DNA of 64,000 bases from assembly GCF_049568105.1 (NCBI RefSeq), contig NZ_CP145335.1, forward strand, positions 3,348,001-3,412,000. Reading direction: 5' to 3'. This DNA comes from Salinisphaera sp049568105. GTDB taxonomy: Bacteria; Pseudomonadota; Gammaproteobacteria; Nevskiales; Salinisphaeraceae. Positions within the stretch are counted from its first letter, which is position 1. Each line of letters starts with the position of its first letter. The notes under the pieces are model-generated. The model saw only the letters and a list, made by a program, of their open reading frames with translations, searched no databases and was not told the DNA's origin. The position numbers were made by a program, and so were the translations under genes. Below are positions 42,359 through 51,678 of the stretch, in pieces.

Positions 42359-43342
42359 ATGGAATTCAAGCAACTGGGCACGACCGGCACGCGGGTTTCA
42401 CCGCTATGCCTAGGCACCATGACCTACGGCAGCCCGGAATGGCGCGAATGGGTGCTCGACGAGCAGGCCTCACGGCCGTTCATCAAGAAGGCCCTCGACG
42501 CCGGACTCAACTTCTTCGATACCGCCGATATGTATTCGCTCGGCGAATCGGAAAAAGTGGTCGGCAAGGCCCTGCTCGACTATGCCGCGCGCGAGGATTT
42601 CGTCCTGGCCACCAAGGTCTATAATCCGATGGGCGACGGCGCCAATAACCGCGGCCTGTCGCGTAAACACATCATGCATGGCATCGATGCCTCGCTGACC
42701 CGGCTCGGTACCGATCACGTCGATCTCTACCAGATCCATCGCTTCGACTACGACACCCCGGTCGAAGAATTCATGGAAGCTCTGCACGACGTGGTCAAGG
42801 CTGGCAAGGCCCGTTATATCGGCGCCTCATCCATGTACGCCTGGCAGTTTGCCAAGTGCCAGGAAGTCGCCCGGGCCAACGGCTGGACCCCGTTCGTGAC
42901 CATGCAGCCGATGTACAACCTGATCTATCGCGAAGAAGAACGCGAGATGCTGCCGCTATGCGCCGATCAGGGCGTCGGCGTGATTCCGTGGAGCCCGCTG
43001 GCGCGCGGCGTACTGGCGGGCAAGCAGCAAGGCACGCAAGGCGAATCGACGCGCTCGCAGACCGACCAGATGACCCAGAAATGGAATCTCGGCGCCAGCC
43101 AGGCCGACGATGCCGTGGTTGCTGCCGTACGCGAAGTCGCCGAGGCCCGCGGCGTGCCGATGGCCCAGGTAGCCCTGGCTTGGGTCGCCGCACACCCACA
43201 GGTCACCGCGCCGATCGTCGGGGCCAGCAAGGAACGCCATCTCGACGATGCGATCGCCGCGATGGAGCTGACGCTCACCGATGACGAAAAAGCCAAGCTG
43301 GAAGCTCCCTACGTGCCGCACGCCATCGCCGGCCATCAATAA
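42359..43342 (+). CDS. aldo/keto reductase
   Basis: A 327-aa NADPH-dependent TIM-barrel reductase. The tetrad is seen as Asp and Tyr in FFDTADMYSLGESE, Lys in FVLATKVYNPMG, and His in DLYQIHRFDYDTP. The NADPH site shows VIPWSPLARGVLAG and PIVGASKERHLDDAIAA. It resembles the YajO/AKR14-like subgroup acting on aldehydes or sugar-derived substrates; the true substrate is unknown. The ATG at 42359 is used because the conserved start MEFKQLGTTG follows it, although no good ribosome site is visible. A terminator follows about 43 bases after the stop. Confidence 0.9.
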   Translation: MEFKQLGTTGTRVSPLCLGTMTYGSPEWREWVLDEQASRPFIKKALDAGLNFFDTADMYSLGESEKVVGKALLDYAAREDFVLATKVYNPMGDGANNRGLSRKHIMHGIDASLTRLGTDHVDLYQIHRFDYDTPVEEFMEALHDVVKAGKARYIGASSMYAWQFAKCQEVARANGWTPFVTMQPMYNLIYREEEREMLPLCADQGVGVIPWSPLARGVLAGKQQGTQGESTRSQTDQMTQKWNLGASQADDAVVAAVREVAEARGVPMAQVALAWVAAHPQVTAPIVGASKERHLDDAIAAMELTLTDDEKAKLEAPYVPHAIAGHQ

Positions 43343-43382
43343 GCCCAAGCCGAACCATCGGCACCGGCCGAACCGGCCGAAC

Positions 43383-43409
43383 AAGCCGCCCTACCGGGGC
43401 GGCTTTTTT
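43383..43409. terminator. intrinsic terminator between convergent genes
   Basis: GCCGCCC (43385-43391), loop TACCG, GGGCGGC (43397-43403), then TTTTTT. Oriented for the aldo/keto reductase; the AA before the stem gives only a weak tract for the minus-strand gene. Confidence 0.9.
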
Positions 43410-43424
43410 ATGGCCTTTTGTGGG

Positions 43425-44756
43425 TTAGTCGCTGGCGGCAGCGGCGACCTTGTTGAGCAGACGCTCAGTCGGAAACCCGTCGGCAGTCAGGCCGTGGGCG
43501 CGCTGGAAAGCCCGCAGACCCGAGCGGGTATTGGGGCCGACGATGCCGTCCGGCGTGCCGGTACCAAAGCCGAGCGTGTTGAGATCGCGCTGCAACGTGC
43601 GCACATCGCCACGCGACAGGCGTGCCTCGTGGCGCGGCCAAGATTGCTGCACAGCGGGCTTGCCGACGATCCGATCGGCCAGCAGGCCGACGGCGAGCGC
43701 ATAGCTGGTGGCGTTGTTGTAGCGCAGAATCACGCGAAAGTTCGGGCCGACCATGAACGCCGGCCCGGAGGCACCGGCCGGGGCGATGATCGCGGCTGAT
43801 TCGAACTCCGGTAGACCGCGCGAATCCACGGCCCGTACGCCGGCCGTCCGCCAGACCGCGGTAGAACGCTTGGTGTCGCCATCGGCCTGGGCATAGTCGA
43901 AGTGCGCGGGTAGCGCGACCTCGCGCCCCCAGGGCTGGCCGGCCTGCCAACCGTTCTTGGCCAGATAGTTCGCAGTCGAGGCCAGCGTATCCGGAATCGA
44001 GCCCCAGATATCGCGCCGGTCGTCGCCGTCAGCATCGACCGCATAGCTCAAGAAACTGGTCGGCAAGAACTGGGTATTGCCCATCGCCCCGGCCCAGGAG
44101 CCACGCATGTCGGGCCGGGCGATATCGCCGTTGTCTAGAATCTTCATCGCGGCATAGAGCTGATTTTCGGCAAAGGTTTGTCGACGCCCGTCATAGCCCA
44201 GGGTGGCCAATGCATCGATGGTTTCGTAGTTGCCGAAATTGCCGCCGTAGTTGCTCTCGATGCCCCAGATCGCCATGAGCACTGCCGCCGGGACGCCATA
44301 TTGCGCCGTATCCCGGTTGGCAATCCCGCCATAGGCCGAGAGCTTGTCACGGCCGTGGGCGACCCGGGTGTCGGAAACCGCAGTATCCAGATAGTCCCAG
44401 ATCGCGCGATTGAATTCCGGCTGGCGATTGTCCAGCTCGATGATCCGCGGCAAGAACTCGGCCTTGCCGAAGGCGCGCTCAAGGGTGGTCTGCGACACAC
44501 CGCGGGCCGCCGCTCGCTGGCGAAATCCAGCCACCCAGCGTTGGAATCCGGCCGCGTTGTGGCCGTCGATAGACCCAGCGCTGGCAGCTTCCGGGCGACC
44601 GCTGCCCGAATCATGGGCCGCCTCAACTGCCGGCGGTGTCGTTTGCGAGGCCGTGGCCGACTGGGCGGGGTGCGACTGTGCCGAGGGCTCGGTTGCACAG
44701 CCTGCCAATAAGAGCACGACGAGGGGTAGGGTCAGCCGAAGGCGTCGATACAGCAT
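43425..44756 (-). CDS. mltB: membrane-bound lytic murein transglycosylase B
   Basis: A 443-aa lipoprotein that cleaves peptidoglycan to 1,6-anhydromuropeptides. The signal ends in lipobox LLLAGC, followed by a low-complexity Ser/Ala/Thr-rich linker. The catalytic domain has ALMAIWGIESNYGGNFGNYETIDALATL with catalytic Glu, and MGNTQFLPTSFLSYAVDADGDDRRDIWG. A C-terminal peptidoglycan-binding domain (LSRGDVRTLQRDLNTLGFGTGTPDGIVGPNTRSGLRAFQRAHGL) is added, an extra domain absent from E. coli MltB. I chose the ATG at 44756 that gives the signal peptide; the frame is open 26 codons earlier. Confidence 0.92.
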   Translation of the reverse strand: MLYRRLRLTLPLVVLLLAGCATEPSAQSHPAQSATASQTTPPAVEAAHDSGSGRPEAASAGSIDGHNAAGFQRWVAGFRQRAAARGVSQTTLERAFGKAEFLPRIIELDNRQPEFNRAIWDYLDTAVSDTRVAHGRDKLSAYGGIANRDTAQYGVPAAVLMAIWGIESNYGGNFGNYETIDALATLGYDGRRQTFAENQLYAAMKILDNGDIARPDMRGSWAGAMGNTQFLPTSFLSYAVDADGDDRRDIWGSIPDTLASTANYLAKNGWQAGQPWGREVALPAHFDYAQADGDTKRSTAVWRTAGVRAVDSRGLPEFESAAIIAPAGASGPAFMVGPNFRVILRYNNATSYALAVGLLADRIVGKPAVQQSWPRHEARLSRGDVRTLQRDLNTLGFGTGTPDGIVGPNTRSGLRAFQRAHGLTADGFPTERLLNKVAAAASD

Positions 44757-44791
44757 GAACCGGGATCGCTTTTGTAAAAAATAAGCGGCCC

Positions 44792-45997
44792 CTAGACTAC
44801 CTGACCCGCAGCCTGTGCGGAGGCCCAGGCCCACTGAAAATTGTGCCCGCCAAGATGCCCGGTCACATCCACGACTTCGCCGATGAAATACAGTCCCGGG
44901 AGATCGCGGGCGGCCATCGTCGCCGACGACAATACATCGGTATCGACCCCACCCAGGGTAACTTCGGCCGTGCGATAGCCTTCGGTGCCATCGGGTTCGA
45001 AATGCCAGTCGGTCAGCCGTTCACCGAGCCGTACAAGCTCAGCCTCGGACATGGCCTTGAGCCGAGGATCGCCCAGTTTCTCGGCCCCGGCCTCGCGACA
45101 CAGGCAGGCCGCAAGACGCTTGGGCAGACGCTCGGCCAGCACACTCGACAGTCGAGCGTTGGGGCGCGCCGTGCGCCGCTCGGCCAGCCATGCCGCGGCA
45201 TCCGTACCGGGCAGGAAATCCACCGCCACTGTCTCGCCCGGCTGCCAGTAGGACGACACCTGCAGCATCGCCGGTCCGCTCAGGCCGCGATGGGTGAACA
45301 ACATGCCAGCATCGAAATCGCCCTCGCCCGCCCGTGCGCCGACCTCCAGACCCAACCCGGACAGCTGGGCAAACGACTGGCCCGCGGCTTTGTCCAGCGT
45401 GAACGGCACAAGTGCGGCCCGTGGCTCGCGTACCGGCAGTCCGAACTGTCGGGCCAGGTCAAAACCGAAGCCCGTAGCCCCCATCTTCGGGATCGATAGA
45501 CCGCCGGTGGCGACCACTACCGACTCGGCGGTCCAGACCGCCGACGCTGCCTCGACCCGGTAGCCGCCGGCCGCATACCGCTCGACGCTGCGAATATCGG
45601 CCTCGGTCTCGATGCCAACGCCGGCCGCGCGGCATTCGTCGAGCAGCATGCGTACGATCTGCTTGGACGAGTCATCGCAGAACAGCTGGCCGCGTTCTTT
45701 TTCGTGATAGGCGATGCCGTGGGCGTCGACCAGGGCGATGAAATCGGCGGGCGTATAACGGGCCAGCGCCGATTTGCAGTAGTGTGGATTGGCCGACAGG
45801 AAATTCTCTGGACCGCTGTAGAGATTGGTGAAATTACAGCGCCCGCCGCCGGACATGAGGATCTTCTTGCCGCAGCGCCGGGTCTTTTCCAAGACCTGTA
45901 CCCGTCGCCCGCGGGCTCCGGCCACCGCGGCACACATCAGCCCGGCCGCACCGCCGCCGAGCACGATCACATCCGTATCGAAAGATTTCGCCATCAT
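44792..45997 (-). CDS. HI0933/YhiN-family flavoprotein (BaiN-like)
   Basis: A 401-aa FAD-dependent oxidoreductase. The Rossmann motif DVIVLGGGAAGLMCAAVAGARG is at the N-terminus, with LEKTRRCGKKILMSGGGRCNFTN, a family hallmark. The C-terminus GLYFIGEVVDVTGHLGGHNFQWAWASAQAAGQ completes the FAD-binding site. Related BaiN reduces bile-acid intermediates in clostridia; in proteobacteria the role is unknown. The start is uncertain: ATG at 45997 or 45994 fits the family; an upstream ATG at 46015 is possible. Same strand as mltB but with a separate likely promoter. Confidence 0.9.
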   Translation of the reverse strand: MMAKSFDTDVIVLGGGAAGLMCAAVAGARGRRVQVLEKTRRCGKKILMSGGGRCNFTNLYSGPENFLSANPHYCKSALARYTPADFIALVDAHGIAYHEKERGQLFCDDSSKQIVRMLLDECRAAGVGIETEADIRSVERYAAGGYRVEAASAVWTAESVVVATGGLSIPKMGATGFGFDLARQFGLPVREPRAALVPFTLDKAAGQSFAQLSGLGLEVGARAGEGDFDAGMLFTHRGLSGPAMLQVSSYWQPGETVAVDFLPGTDAAAWLAERRTARPNARLSSVLAERLPKRLAACLCREAGAEKLGDPRLKAMSEAELVRLGERLTDWHFEPDGTEGYRTAEVTLGGVDTDVLSSATMAARDLPGLYFIGEVVDVTGHLGGHNFQWAWASAQAAGQVV

Positions 45998-46436
45998 CGA
46001 GCCGTCGGCCGCCATCGGCTGCGATTGTCGCATACGCGGACTACTGCGCCTTGGCCCAGCGGCACCACCCAAGCCGGCGCATTACATTCGCCTGCCCTGC
46101 CCATATCGGCCGCCACGCATGCGCCTAGCGCTGCATGACGCCGGCACCCCTGGCATAGCGTCGATGATCGGCGTACAACGATAATGGATACTGCCCAGCG
46201 CCCCGGCCGAAGCGCTGCGCATTTTGGGGCCAAGTGAATACAAACCGGCCTAGGGGTAAAGCGGCCGTAATCCGCTCGGCATGGCATGGCCTATGCTTGC
46301 GTCGCATGACCCGTGACCGGCAGGCTCGCCGCCGCGCTATTGCCGTCATCCGGATTAGGGTCGGCAAGGTCCGAGACCAGGCTGTTGCCACCAGCCGCAT
46401 CGCGTGTAGATCCAGACACGCCAGGGAGAACAATCA
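45998..46436. other. non-coding gap between divergent genes
   Basis: About 439 bases between the flavoprotein gene (minus) and the symporter gene (plus). It must hold both promoters; I could not assign -35/-10 boxes with confidence. Confidence 0.45.
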
Positions 46437-47897
46437 ATGACGTTTATCGAGACGTTGGAACAGGCCGTCAATTCGGTACTCAATCCGGTCAGCAGCTTCA
46501 TCTGGGGCTGGATTCTGACTTACCTGCTCTTGGGCGCCGGGCTGGTATTCACCATCGCCACGCGCTTCGTGCAATTCCGCATGCTGTTTCATATGGCGGT
46601 GCTGGTATTCACCGAAAAAGGCAGCGGCAAGGGCGTGAGTTCGTTCCAAGCGCTCGCAACCTCGCTGGCGGCCCGGGTCGGGACCGGCAACCTGGCCGGC
46701 GTGGCCCTGGCGTTGTTCGTTGGCGGCCCGGGGGCGATTTTCTGGATGTGGATGACCGCCGTGGTCGGTATTGCCACGACCTTCATCGAATGCACCCTGG
46801 GCCAGATCTACAAGGTCCAACACGGCGACGGGGTGTATCGCGGCGGCCCCGCCTTCTACATGGAGCGGGCCTTGGGCCAGCGCTGGATGAGCATCCTGTT
46901 TTCGGTGTTCCTGATCATCGCCTATGGCTTTGCTTTCTGTGGCGCCCAGGCCAACACCATCGCCCAGGGCCTGCAGGGCGGTTTCGGGATCCCGAACTGG
47001 GTCACCGCGATCGTGCTGATGGGGCTGACCGCGATCGTGGTGTATGGCGGCATCCGCTCGATCGCCCGCACCGCCGAGTTCATCGTACCGGTGATGGCGG
47101 TCGGCTATTTTCTGGTGGCGGCTTACATCCTGATCGTGAACTACGATCAAGTGCCGGCGATGCTGGCGCTGATCGTGAAATCCGCCTTCGGCTACGGGCC
47201 GGTGGCCGGCGGCGCAGCGGGCTATGCGGTCATGGCCGCACTGAAAAACGGCGTGCAGCGCGGCCTGTTCTCGAACGAGGCCGGCATGGGCTCGACGCCC
47301 AATGCTGCGGCCACCGCCGATGTTCGGCACCCGGCGGCCCAGGGACTGGTGCAGTCGTTCGGTGTGGTCATCGATACGCTGATCATCTGCAGCTGCACGG
47401 CGGTGGTGATCCTGCTGTCGGGCGTCTACGACCACATCCTGCAGGCGCATGCCGCTGGCCAGTCGCTGGAAGGCATCAAGCTGACCCAGGACGCCATGGC
47501 CGAGCATCTGGGCACCTTCGGCGAATGGTTCATCGCGATCGCGATCGTGTTCTTTGCCTATAGCTCGATTCTGGCCAATTTCGCCTATACCGAAATCAAC
47601 GTCGACTATCTGGCCGGCCGACGGGGCGACACCGTGTTTGCCTGGATGCGGCCGTTTCTCCTGGCGATGGTCGGCATCGGCTCGGTCGCTTCGCTGACCT
47701 TCGTCTGGCATTTCGCCGATCTGGCCATGGGACTGATGGCCACTACCAACCTGGCGGCGATCCTGGTCCTGTTCCCGATCTCGGTGCGGGTGCTACGCGA
47801 CTACGAAAAACAGCGCCGCGACGGTACCGAGGAACCAGTGTTCAACAAGCGCGTACTCAAGCGCCCCGAACAGGTCGAACCGGGCATCTGGGACTGA
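46437..47897 (+). CDS. alanine/glycine:cation symporter (AGCS family)
   Basis: A 486-aa sodium-coupled amino acid transporter with about 11 helices. SLAARVGTGNLAGVALALFVGGPGAIFWMWMTAVVGIATTFIECTLGQIYK is the AGCS signature (about 75-125). GLFSNEAGMGSTPNAAATADVRHPAAQGLVQSFGVVIDTLIICSCTAVVIL in the later half is equally typical. A good GGGAG ribosome site lies 8 bases before the ATG. It imports alanine, glycine or relatives, useful as nutrient or compatible solute. Confidence 0.94.
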   Translation: MTFIETLEQAVNSVLNPVSSFIWGWILTYLLLGAGLVFTIATRFVQFRMLFHMAVLVFTEKGSGKGVSSFQALATSLAARVGTGNLAGVALALFVGGPGAIFWMWMTAVVGIATTFIECTLGQIYKVQHGDGVYRGGPAFYMERALGQRWMSILFSVFLIIAYGFAFCGAQANTIAQGLQGGFGIPNWVTAIVLMGLTAIVVYGGIRSIARTAEFIVPVMAVGYFLVAAYILIVNYDQVPAMLALIVKSAFGYGPVAGGAAGYAVMAALKNGVQRGLFSNEAGMGSTPNAAATADVRHPAAQGLVQSFGVVIDTLIICSCTAVVILLSGVYDHILQAHAAGQSLEGIKLTQDAMAEHLGTFGEWFIAIAIVFFAYSSILANFAYTEINVDYLAGRRGDTVFAWMRPFLLAMVGIGSVASLTFVWHFADLAMGLMATTNLAAILVLFPISVRVLRDYEKQRRDGTEEPVFNKRVLKRPEQVEPGIWD

Positions 47898-47945
47898 CCT
47901 CGGCCGCATCCGAATACGCTAGACGGGCGTAGTATCGAACTGGAC

Positions 47946-47965
47946 GGGGCCGGCACACCGGCCCC
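47946..47965. terminator. GC hairpin after the symporter gene, without U-tract
   Basis: GGGGCCGG (47946-47953), loop CACA, CCGGCCCC (47958-47965), 48 bases after the stop. No T run follows, so it may only block exonucleases or act weakly. Confidence 0.45.
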
Positions 47966-48014
47966 GATATCGGCCGCTCGGCCGCGGCCGGGCCCGCAAC
48001 CCAGGAGTCTGGCC

Positions 48015-48566
48015 ATGCCCAATCTGCGTTTCCTCGGACCGCTGGCTATTACGCTGTCGCTGACGGCCTGCAGCGTGGTGCCCAGTTCGGATTTCCCGCG
48101 CGAGCATGACGTCGATCTCGATCGGTTCATGGGGGCTTGGTATGTGATCGCGCATATCCCGCCGTCGAAAACCAAAAACGCCTACAACGAAATCGAGCGT
48201 TATTCGAAAAACAGCGACGACCAGATCAACGTCAAATTCACCTATCGCGACGGTGGCTTCGACGGGCCGATGAAGACGATGACGCCGAGTGGCACCGTCA
48301 TCCCGGACACCGGCAACGCCGTCTGGGCAATGCATTTCTACTGGGTTCTGCGGCTGCAGTATGTGATTTCCTACGTCAGCCCAGACTATGAAACGACGAT
48401 TGTGGCGCGCGACAAACGCGACTATGTGTGGATCATGGCGCGCAAGCCGCATATCAGCGCGCATCGCTACAACACGCTGGTACAGCGAGTGCAGAATCTG
48501 GGCTACGACACCAGTAAACTGCGCCGCGTCCCCCAGCAGCCACTATCCCAACGCGACGATCTATGA
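48015..48566 (+). CDS. blc: outer-membrane lipocalin (Blc-like lipoprotein)
   Basis: A 183-aa lipoprotein with a lipobox LSLTAC near residue 19 and a lipocalin barrel. The family motif FMGAWYVIAHIPP carries the GxW block, and YSKNSDDQINVKFTYRDGGFDGPMKTMTPSGTVI follows; VDDYEYTTI-like DYETTIVARDKRDYVWIMARKP is the second half. Blc binds fatty acids or lysophospholipids at the outer membrane. Ribosome site AGGAG is 8 bases from the ATG. The ABC transporter follows after 49 bases. Confidence 0.92.
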   Translation: MPNLRFLGPLAITLSLTACSVVPSSDFPREHDVDLDRFMGAWYVIAHIPPSKTKNAYNEIERYSKNSDDQINVKFTYRDGGFDGPMKTMTPSGTVIPDTGNAVWAMHFYWVLRLQYVISYVSPDYETTIVARDKRDYVWIMARKPHISAHRYNTLVQRVQNLGYDTSKLRRVPQQPLSQRDDL

Positions 48567-48615
48567 CGCCAACTCATCTGTTTATTGCTGATGCTCTCCC
48601 GTTCCAGCCGTCGTT

Positions 48616-50403
48616 TTGAGCCGGCGCTGGGCTGACAGTGCGGCCACGCGCCGCGCCGAATGGCGTCGCCTGAGCGACCTGACGCCTTACCTGAAAGCCC
48701 ATGCCCCACGGGTCGGACTGGCCCTGTTGTTTCTGATCGCTGCCAAGGGCGCTGCAGTGCTGCTGCCGATCGCGCTCAAGCACATCGTCGACAGCCTCGA
48801 TCGCTCCGAACACAGCGCGGCGCTCGTGCTGCCGCTCGGTCTGCTACTGGCCTATGGGGCACTGCGACTGACCTCGACCCTGTTCGGCCAGATACGCGAT
48901 CTGGTATTCGGCCGGGTCACCGAGCGCACCATGCACCAGGTCGCCCTCGGTGTGTTTTCGCATCTGCATCGGCTGGATCTGGACTTTCATCTGTCGCGGC
49001 GCACCGGCGGACTGTCGCGGGATATTGAGCGCGGCCTCGGCGGCATCCGTTTTTTGCTGCGTTTCATGCTGTTCAACATCCTGCCGACCGCCTTCGAGAT
49101 CGGCCTGGTCGCGATCATTCTGCTGTACTACTACTCGCTGTGGTTCGCCGTGATCGTACTGGTCAGCGTGGTCGCCTATGTGGCTGTGACCGCAGCCCTG
49201 ACCGAATGGCGAACCCGCCATGTCCGCGAATCCAACCGCCGCGATGCCGCCGCCAATACCCGGGCCGTGGATAGCCTGCTCAACTACGAAACGGTCAAAT
49301 ATTTCGGCAATGAAGCCTTCGAAGCCCGCCGCTACGACACCGAGCTCGGGCACTGGGCCGAAGCCATGGGCCGCGCCCGCCGTTCGCTGGGCGTGCTCAA
49401 TACGCTACAGGCGCTGGTGATTGCGCTGGCGATGACGGCAATGATGATCCTGGCCAGCGAACGGGTCGTGGCCGGCGCCATGACGCTGGGCGACCTGACC
49501 ATGATTAACGCCTACATGCTGCAGCTGTTCCTGCCGCTGTCGGCGCTGGGCTTTGTCTATCGCGAACTCAAAAAAGCCATGGCCGATACTGCGCACATGT
49601 TCGCCCTGCTCGATATCGAGCCCGATGTTACCGAGCGCAGCGGTGCCGGGCGGCTGCGCGGCGGTCGGCCTGAGATCGTGTTCGATGCAGTCCGTTTCGG
49701 CTATTCGAGCGACCGCGAAATCTTGCACGAGGTCAGCTTTCGTATCGCCCCGGGGGCCAAACTGGCCGTGGTTGGCCAGTCTGGGGCCGGCAAATCCACC
49801 CTGGCCCGGCTGCTATTTCGCTTCTACGATGTAGACGCTGGGGCGATCCGTATCGATGGCCGCGACCTACGCGATTTATCGCTGGCCGATCTGCGCAATG
49901 CCATTGGCGTGGTGCCCCAGGACACGGTGCTGTTCAACGACACCATCGGCTACAACATCGCCTACGGCGCGCCCGAGAGCGCGACCGAGGCCGAAATCGC
50001 CCGGGCCGCCCGGCTGGCCCATCTCGATGCCTTTATCGAACGGCTGCCGGACGGCATGGATACACGGGTGGGTGAGCGCGGACTCAAGCTATCCGGCGGT
50101 GAAAAACAGCGTATCGCCATCGCCCGGGCCATTCTCAAGAATCCGGCAATCATGATCTTCGACGAGGCGACTTCGTCGCTGGACAGCGAGGCCGAGCGGG
50201 CCATTACCGCCGCGCTGGCCGAACTGGCTGCCGATCACACCACGCTGGTGATCGCGCATCGGCTATCCACGGTGGTGGATGCCGATACGATCATCGTGCT
50301 CGAGGACGGTCGCGTCGCCGAAGCCGGCGACCATGCCACGCTGCTGGTCGCCAACGGCGTCTATGCCCGCATGTGGCGACTACAGCAGCGCGAACAAGAC
50401 TAG
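48616..50403 (+). CDS. ABC exporter, ATM1/heavy-metal-tolerance type (half-transporter)
   Basis: A 595-aa half-transporter with six transmembrane helices (about 30-320) fused to an ATPase domain. The membrane domain has RDIERGLGGIRFLLRFMLFNILPTAFEIG and LLNYETVKYFGNEAFEARRYD, signatures of the ATM1/HMT1 group. The ATPase domain has GQSGAGKSTLARLL, LSGGEKQRIAIARAIL, MIFDEATSSLDSEAE and the H-loop VIAHRLSTV. ATM1 types export glutathione-linked or sulfur compounds; the substrate is unknown here. The only start in frame near the family N-terminus is TTG at 48616; a later start is possible. Confidence 0.9.
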   Translation: MSRRWADSAATRRAEWRRLSDLTPYLKAHAPRVGLALLFLIAAKGAAVLLPIALKHIVDSLDRSEHSAALVLPLGLLLAYGALRLTSTLFGQIRDLVFGRVTERTMHQVALGVFSHLHRLDLDFHLSRRTGGLSRDIERGLGGIRFLLRFMLFNILPTAFEIGLVAIILLYYYSLWFAVIVLVSVVAYVAVTAALTEWRTRHVRESNRRDAAANTRAVDSLLNYETVKYFGNEAFEARRYDTELGHWAEAMGRARRSLGVLNTLQALVIALAMTAMMILASERVVAGAMTLGDLTMINAYMLQLFLPLSALGFVYRELKKAMADTAHMFALLDIEPDVTERSGAGRLRGGRPEIVFDAVRFGYSSDREILHEVSFRIAPGAKLAVVGQSGAGKSTLARLLFRFYDVDAGAIRIDGRDLRDLSLADLRNAIGVVPQDTVLFNDTIGYNIAYGAPESATEAEIARAARLAHLDAFIERLPDGMDTRVGERGLKLSGGEKQRIAIARAILKNPAIMIFDEATSSLDSEAERAITAALAELAADHTTLVIAHRLSTVVDADTIIVLEDGRVAEAGDHATLLVANGVYARMWRLQQREQD

Positions 50404-50407
50404 CCGG

Positions 50408-51619
50408 TCAGGCCACAGACGAGGTCTGGCCGTAGCGGCGCTGACGCAACCACAGCAGTAGCGCCGAGGCGGCCGCCAGAACCGCTACGGCGGCTGCGAA
50501 GATCGCCCCGGCTGTTGCCAGATCCAGCGCCCGGGCGATCAGGCCGAGGCCGACCACCGGAATCGAGATCGCGACATAGGCCACGACAAAGAACGTCGAG
50601 GCGACCTCGGCACGGCGCTCGACTGGGCTGGCCGCAGTGATCTCGCCCATGCCGGCACGAAACGACGCCCCCTGGCCGGCGCCAGCGATCACGCCGCCGA
50701 TCGTCATCAATGCCAGCGACCCGACTTCGATCGAAGCGATCAAGAATCCCATGCCCAGGATCAGCCCAATACAGCCTAGCGGCAGCCGCCAGGCGCGCGG
50801 CAGCCGTCCCTGCTGGGTCTGACCGATGATCGAGCCAATGAACAACAGAACTACCACGACGCCGGTCAGGGCATGATTGCTGTAGCCCAGCACCTCGCCG
50901 ATAAACGCCGGCGCAATCGCCGTGAACAACCCCATTACCGCAAAGCCGGCAAACCCAGCTGTAGCTGCCGGCACAAACACGCCGCGTACCGCCGGCGGCA
51001 CTGCCGGTTTACGGATCGACAGCCGCGGTCGCTCGGGTCGCTTGGCGGTTTCAGGAGCGACGAAGACCGCGATCAACGCCAGCCCGATCAACACCAGGTC
51101 GACGATGAAACACAGATGCAACGGCCAGGGCGCATATTCAGCCAGCCAGCCGGCCACGAACGGGCCCAGCCCCAAGCCGCCCATATTGGCCGCGGTCGCG
51201 ACCAATGTGGCCTGATTACGCCAAGCCGATGGCGTCAATTCGACCACGGCAACGGTGGCCGTACCGGTAAAAATACCGGCCGACAACCCAGACAGCAGGC
51301 GGCCCAGCAACAAAGGCGTCAACGCCCCACCCCAGATGAAACAGAACGCACTGGCCGCCGACAACAACAGCCCCAGCAAGAGCATCGGCCGTCGCCCGAT
51401 CTGATCGGACCAGCTGCCGGTAACGATAAGGGCAGCGATCACGCCCACGGCATAAACCGCAAAGATCACCGTGATCATCAGCTCGGAAAACCCAAACGCT
51501 TGCTGGTAGATCGGGTAGAGCGGCGTGGGCAGCGTGGTACCCATCATGTTGATCGCGAAGGTCGCCGCGACACCGAGAAATACGGCGGCGGCGCTGGCGG
51601 AACGGGCCATGCGATACAT
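50408..51619 (-). CDS. MFS transporter
   Basis: A 403-aa major facilitator with 12 predicted helices. The loop 2-3 motif is GSWSDQIGRRPMLLLGLLLSAAS, and GLSAGIFTGTATVAVVELTPS follows. The substrate is unknown; the sequence resembles drug/metabolite exporters of the sugar-phosphate or YfcJ-like groups without a decisive match. It is the last gene of the minus-strand betaine locus but may be separate. Its stop lies 5 bases from the ABC exporter stop (convergent). Confidence 0.87.
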   Translation of the reverse strand: MYRMARSASAAAVFLGVAATFAINMMGTTLPTPLYPIYQQAFGFSELMITVIFAVYAVGVIAALIVTGSWSDQIGRRPMLLLGLLLSAASAFCFIWGGALTPLLLGRLLSGLSAGIFTGTATVAVVELTPSAWRNQATLVATAANMGGLGLGPFVAGWLAEYAPWPLHLCFIVDLVLIGLALIAVFVAPETAKRPERPRLSIRKPAVPPAVRGVFVPAATAGFAGFAVMGLFTAIAPAFIGEVLGYSNHALTGVVVVLLFIGSIIGQTQQGRLPRAWRLPLGCIGLILGMGFLIASIEVGSLALMTIGGVIAGAGQGASFRAGMGEITAASPVERRAEVASTFFVVAYVAISIPVVGLGLIARALDLATAGAIFAAAVAVLAAASALLLWLRQRRYGQTSSVA

Positions 51620-51678
51620 CAGTCGGAATCAGACCGTCAGGCTAGCAGGCCGCCAGCGTCTGGCAAGCCTGGCCTGGC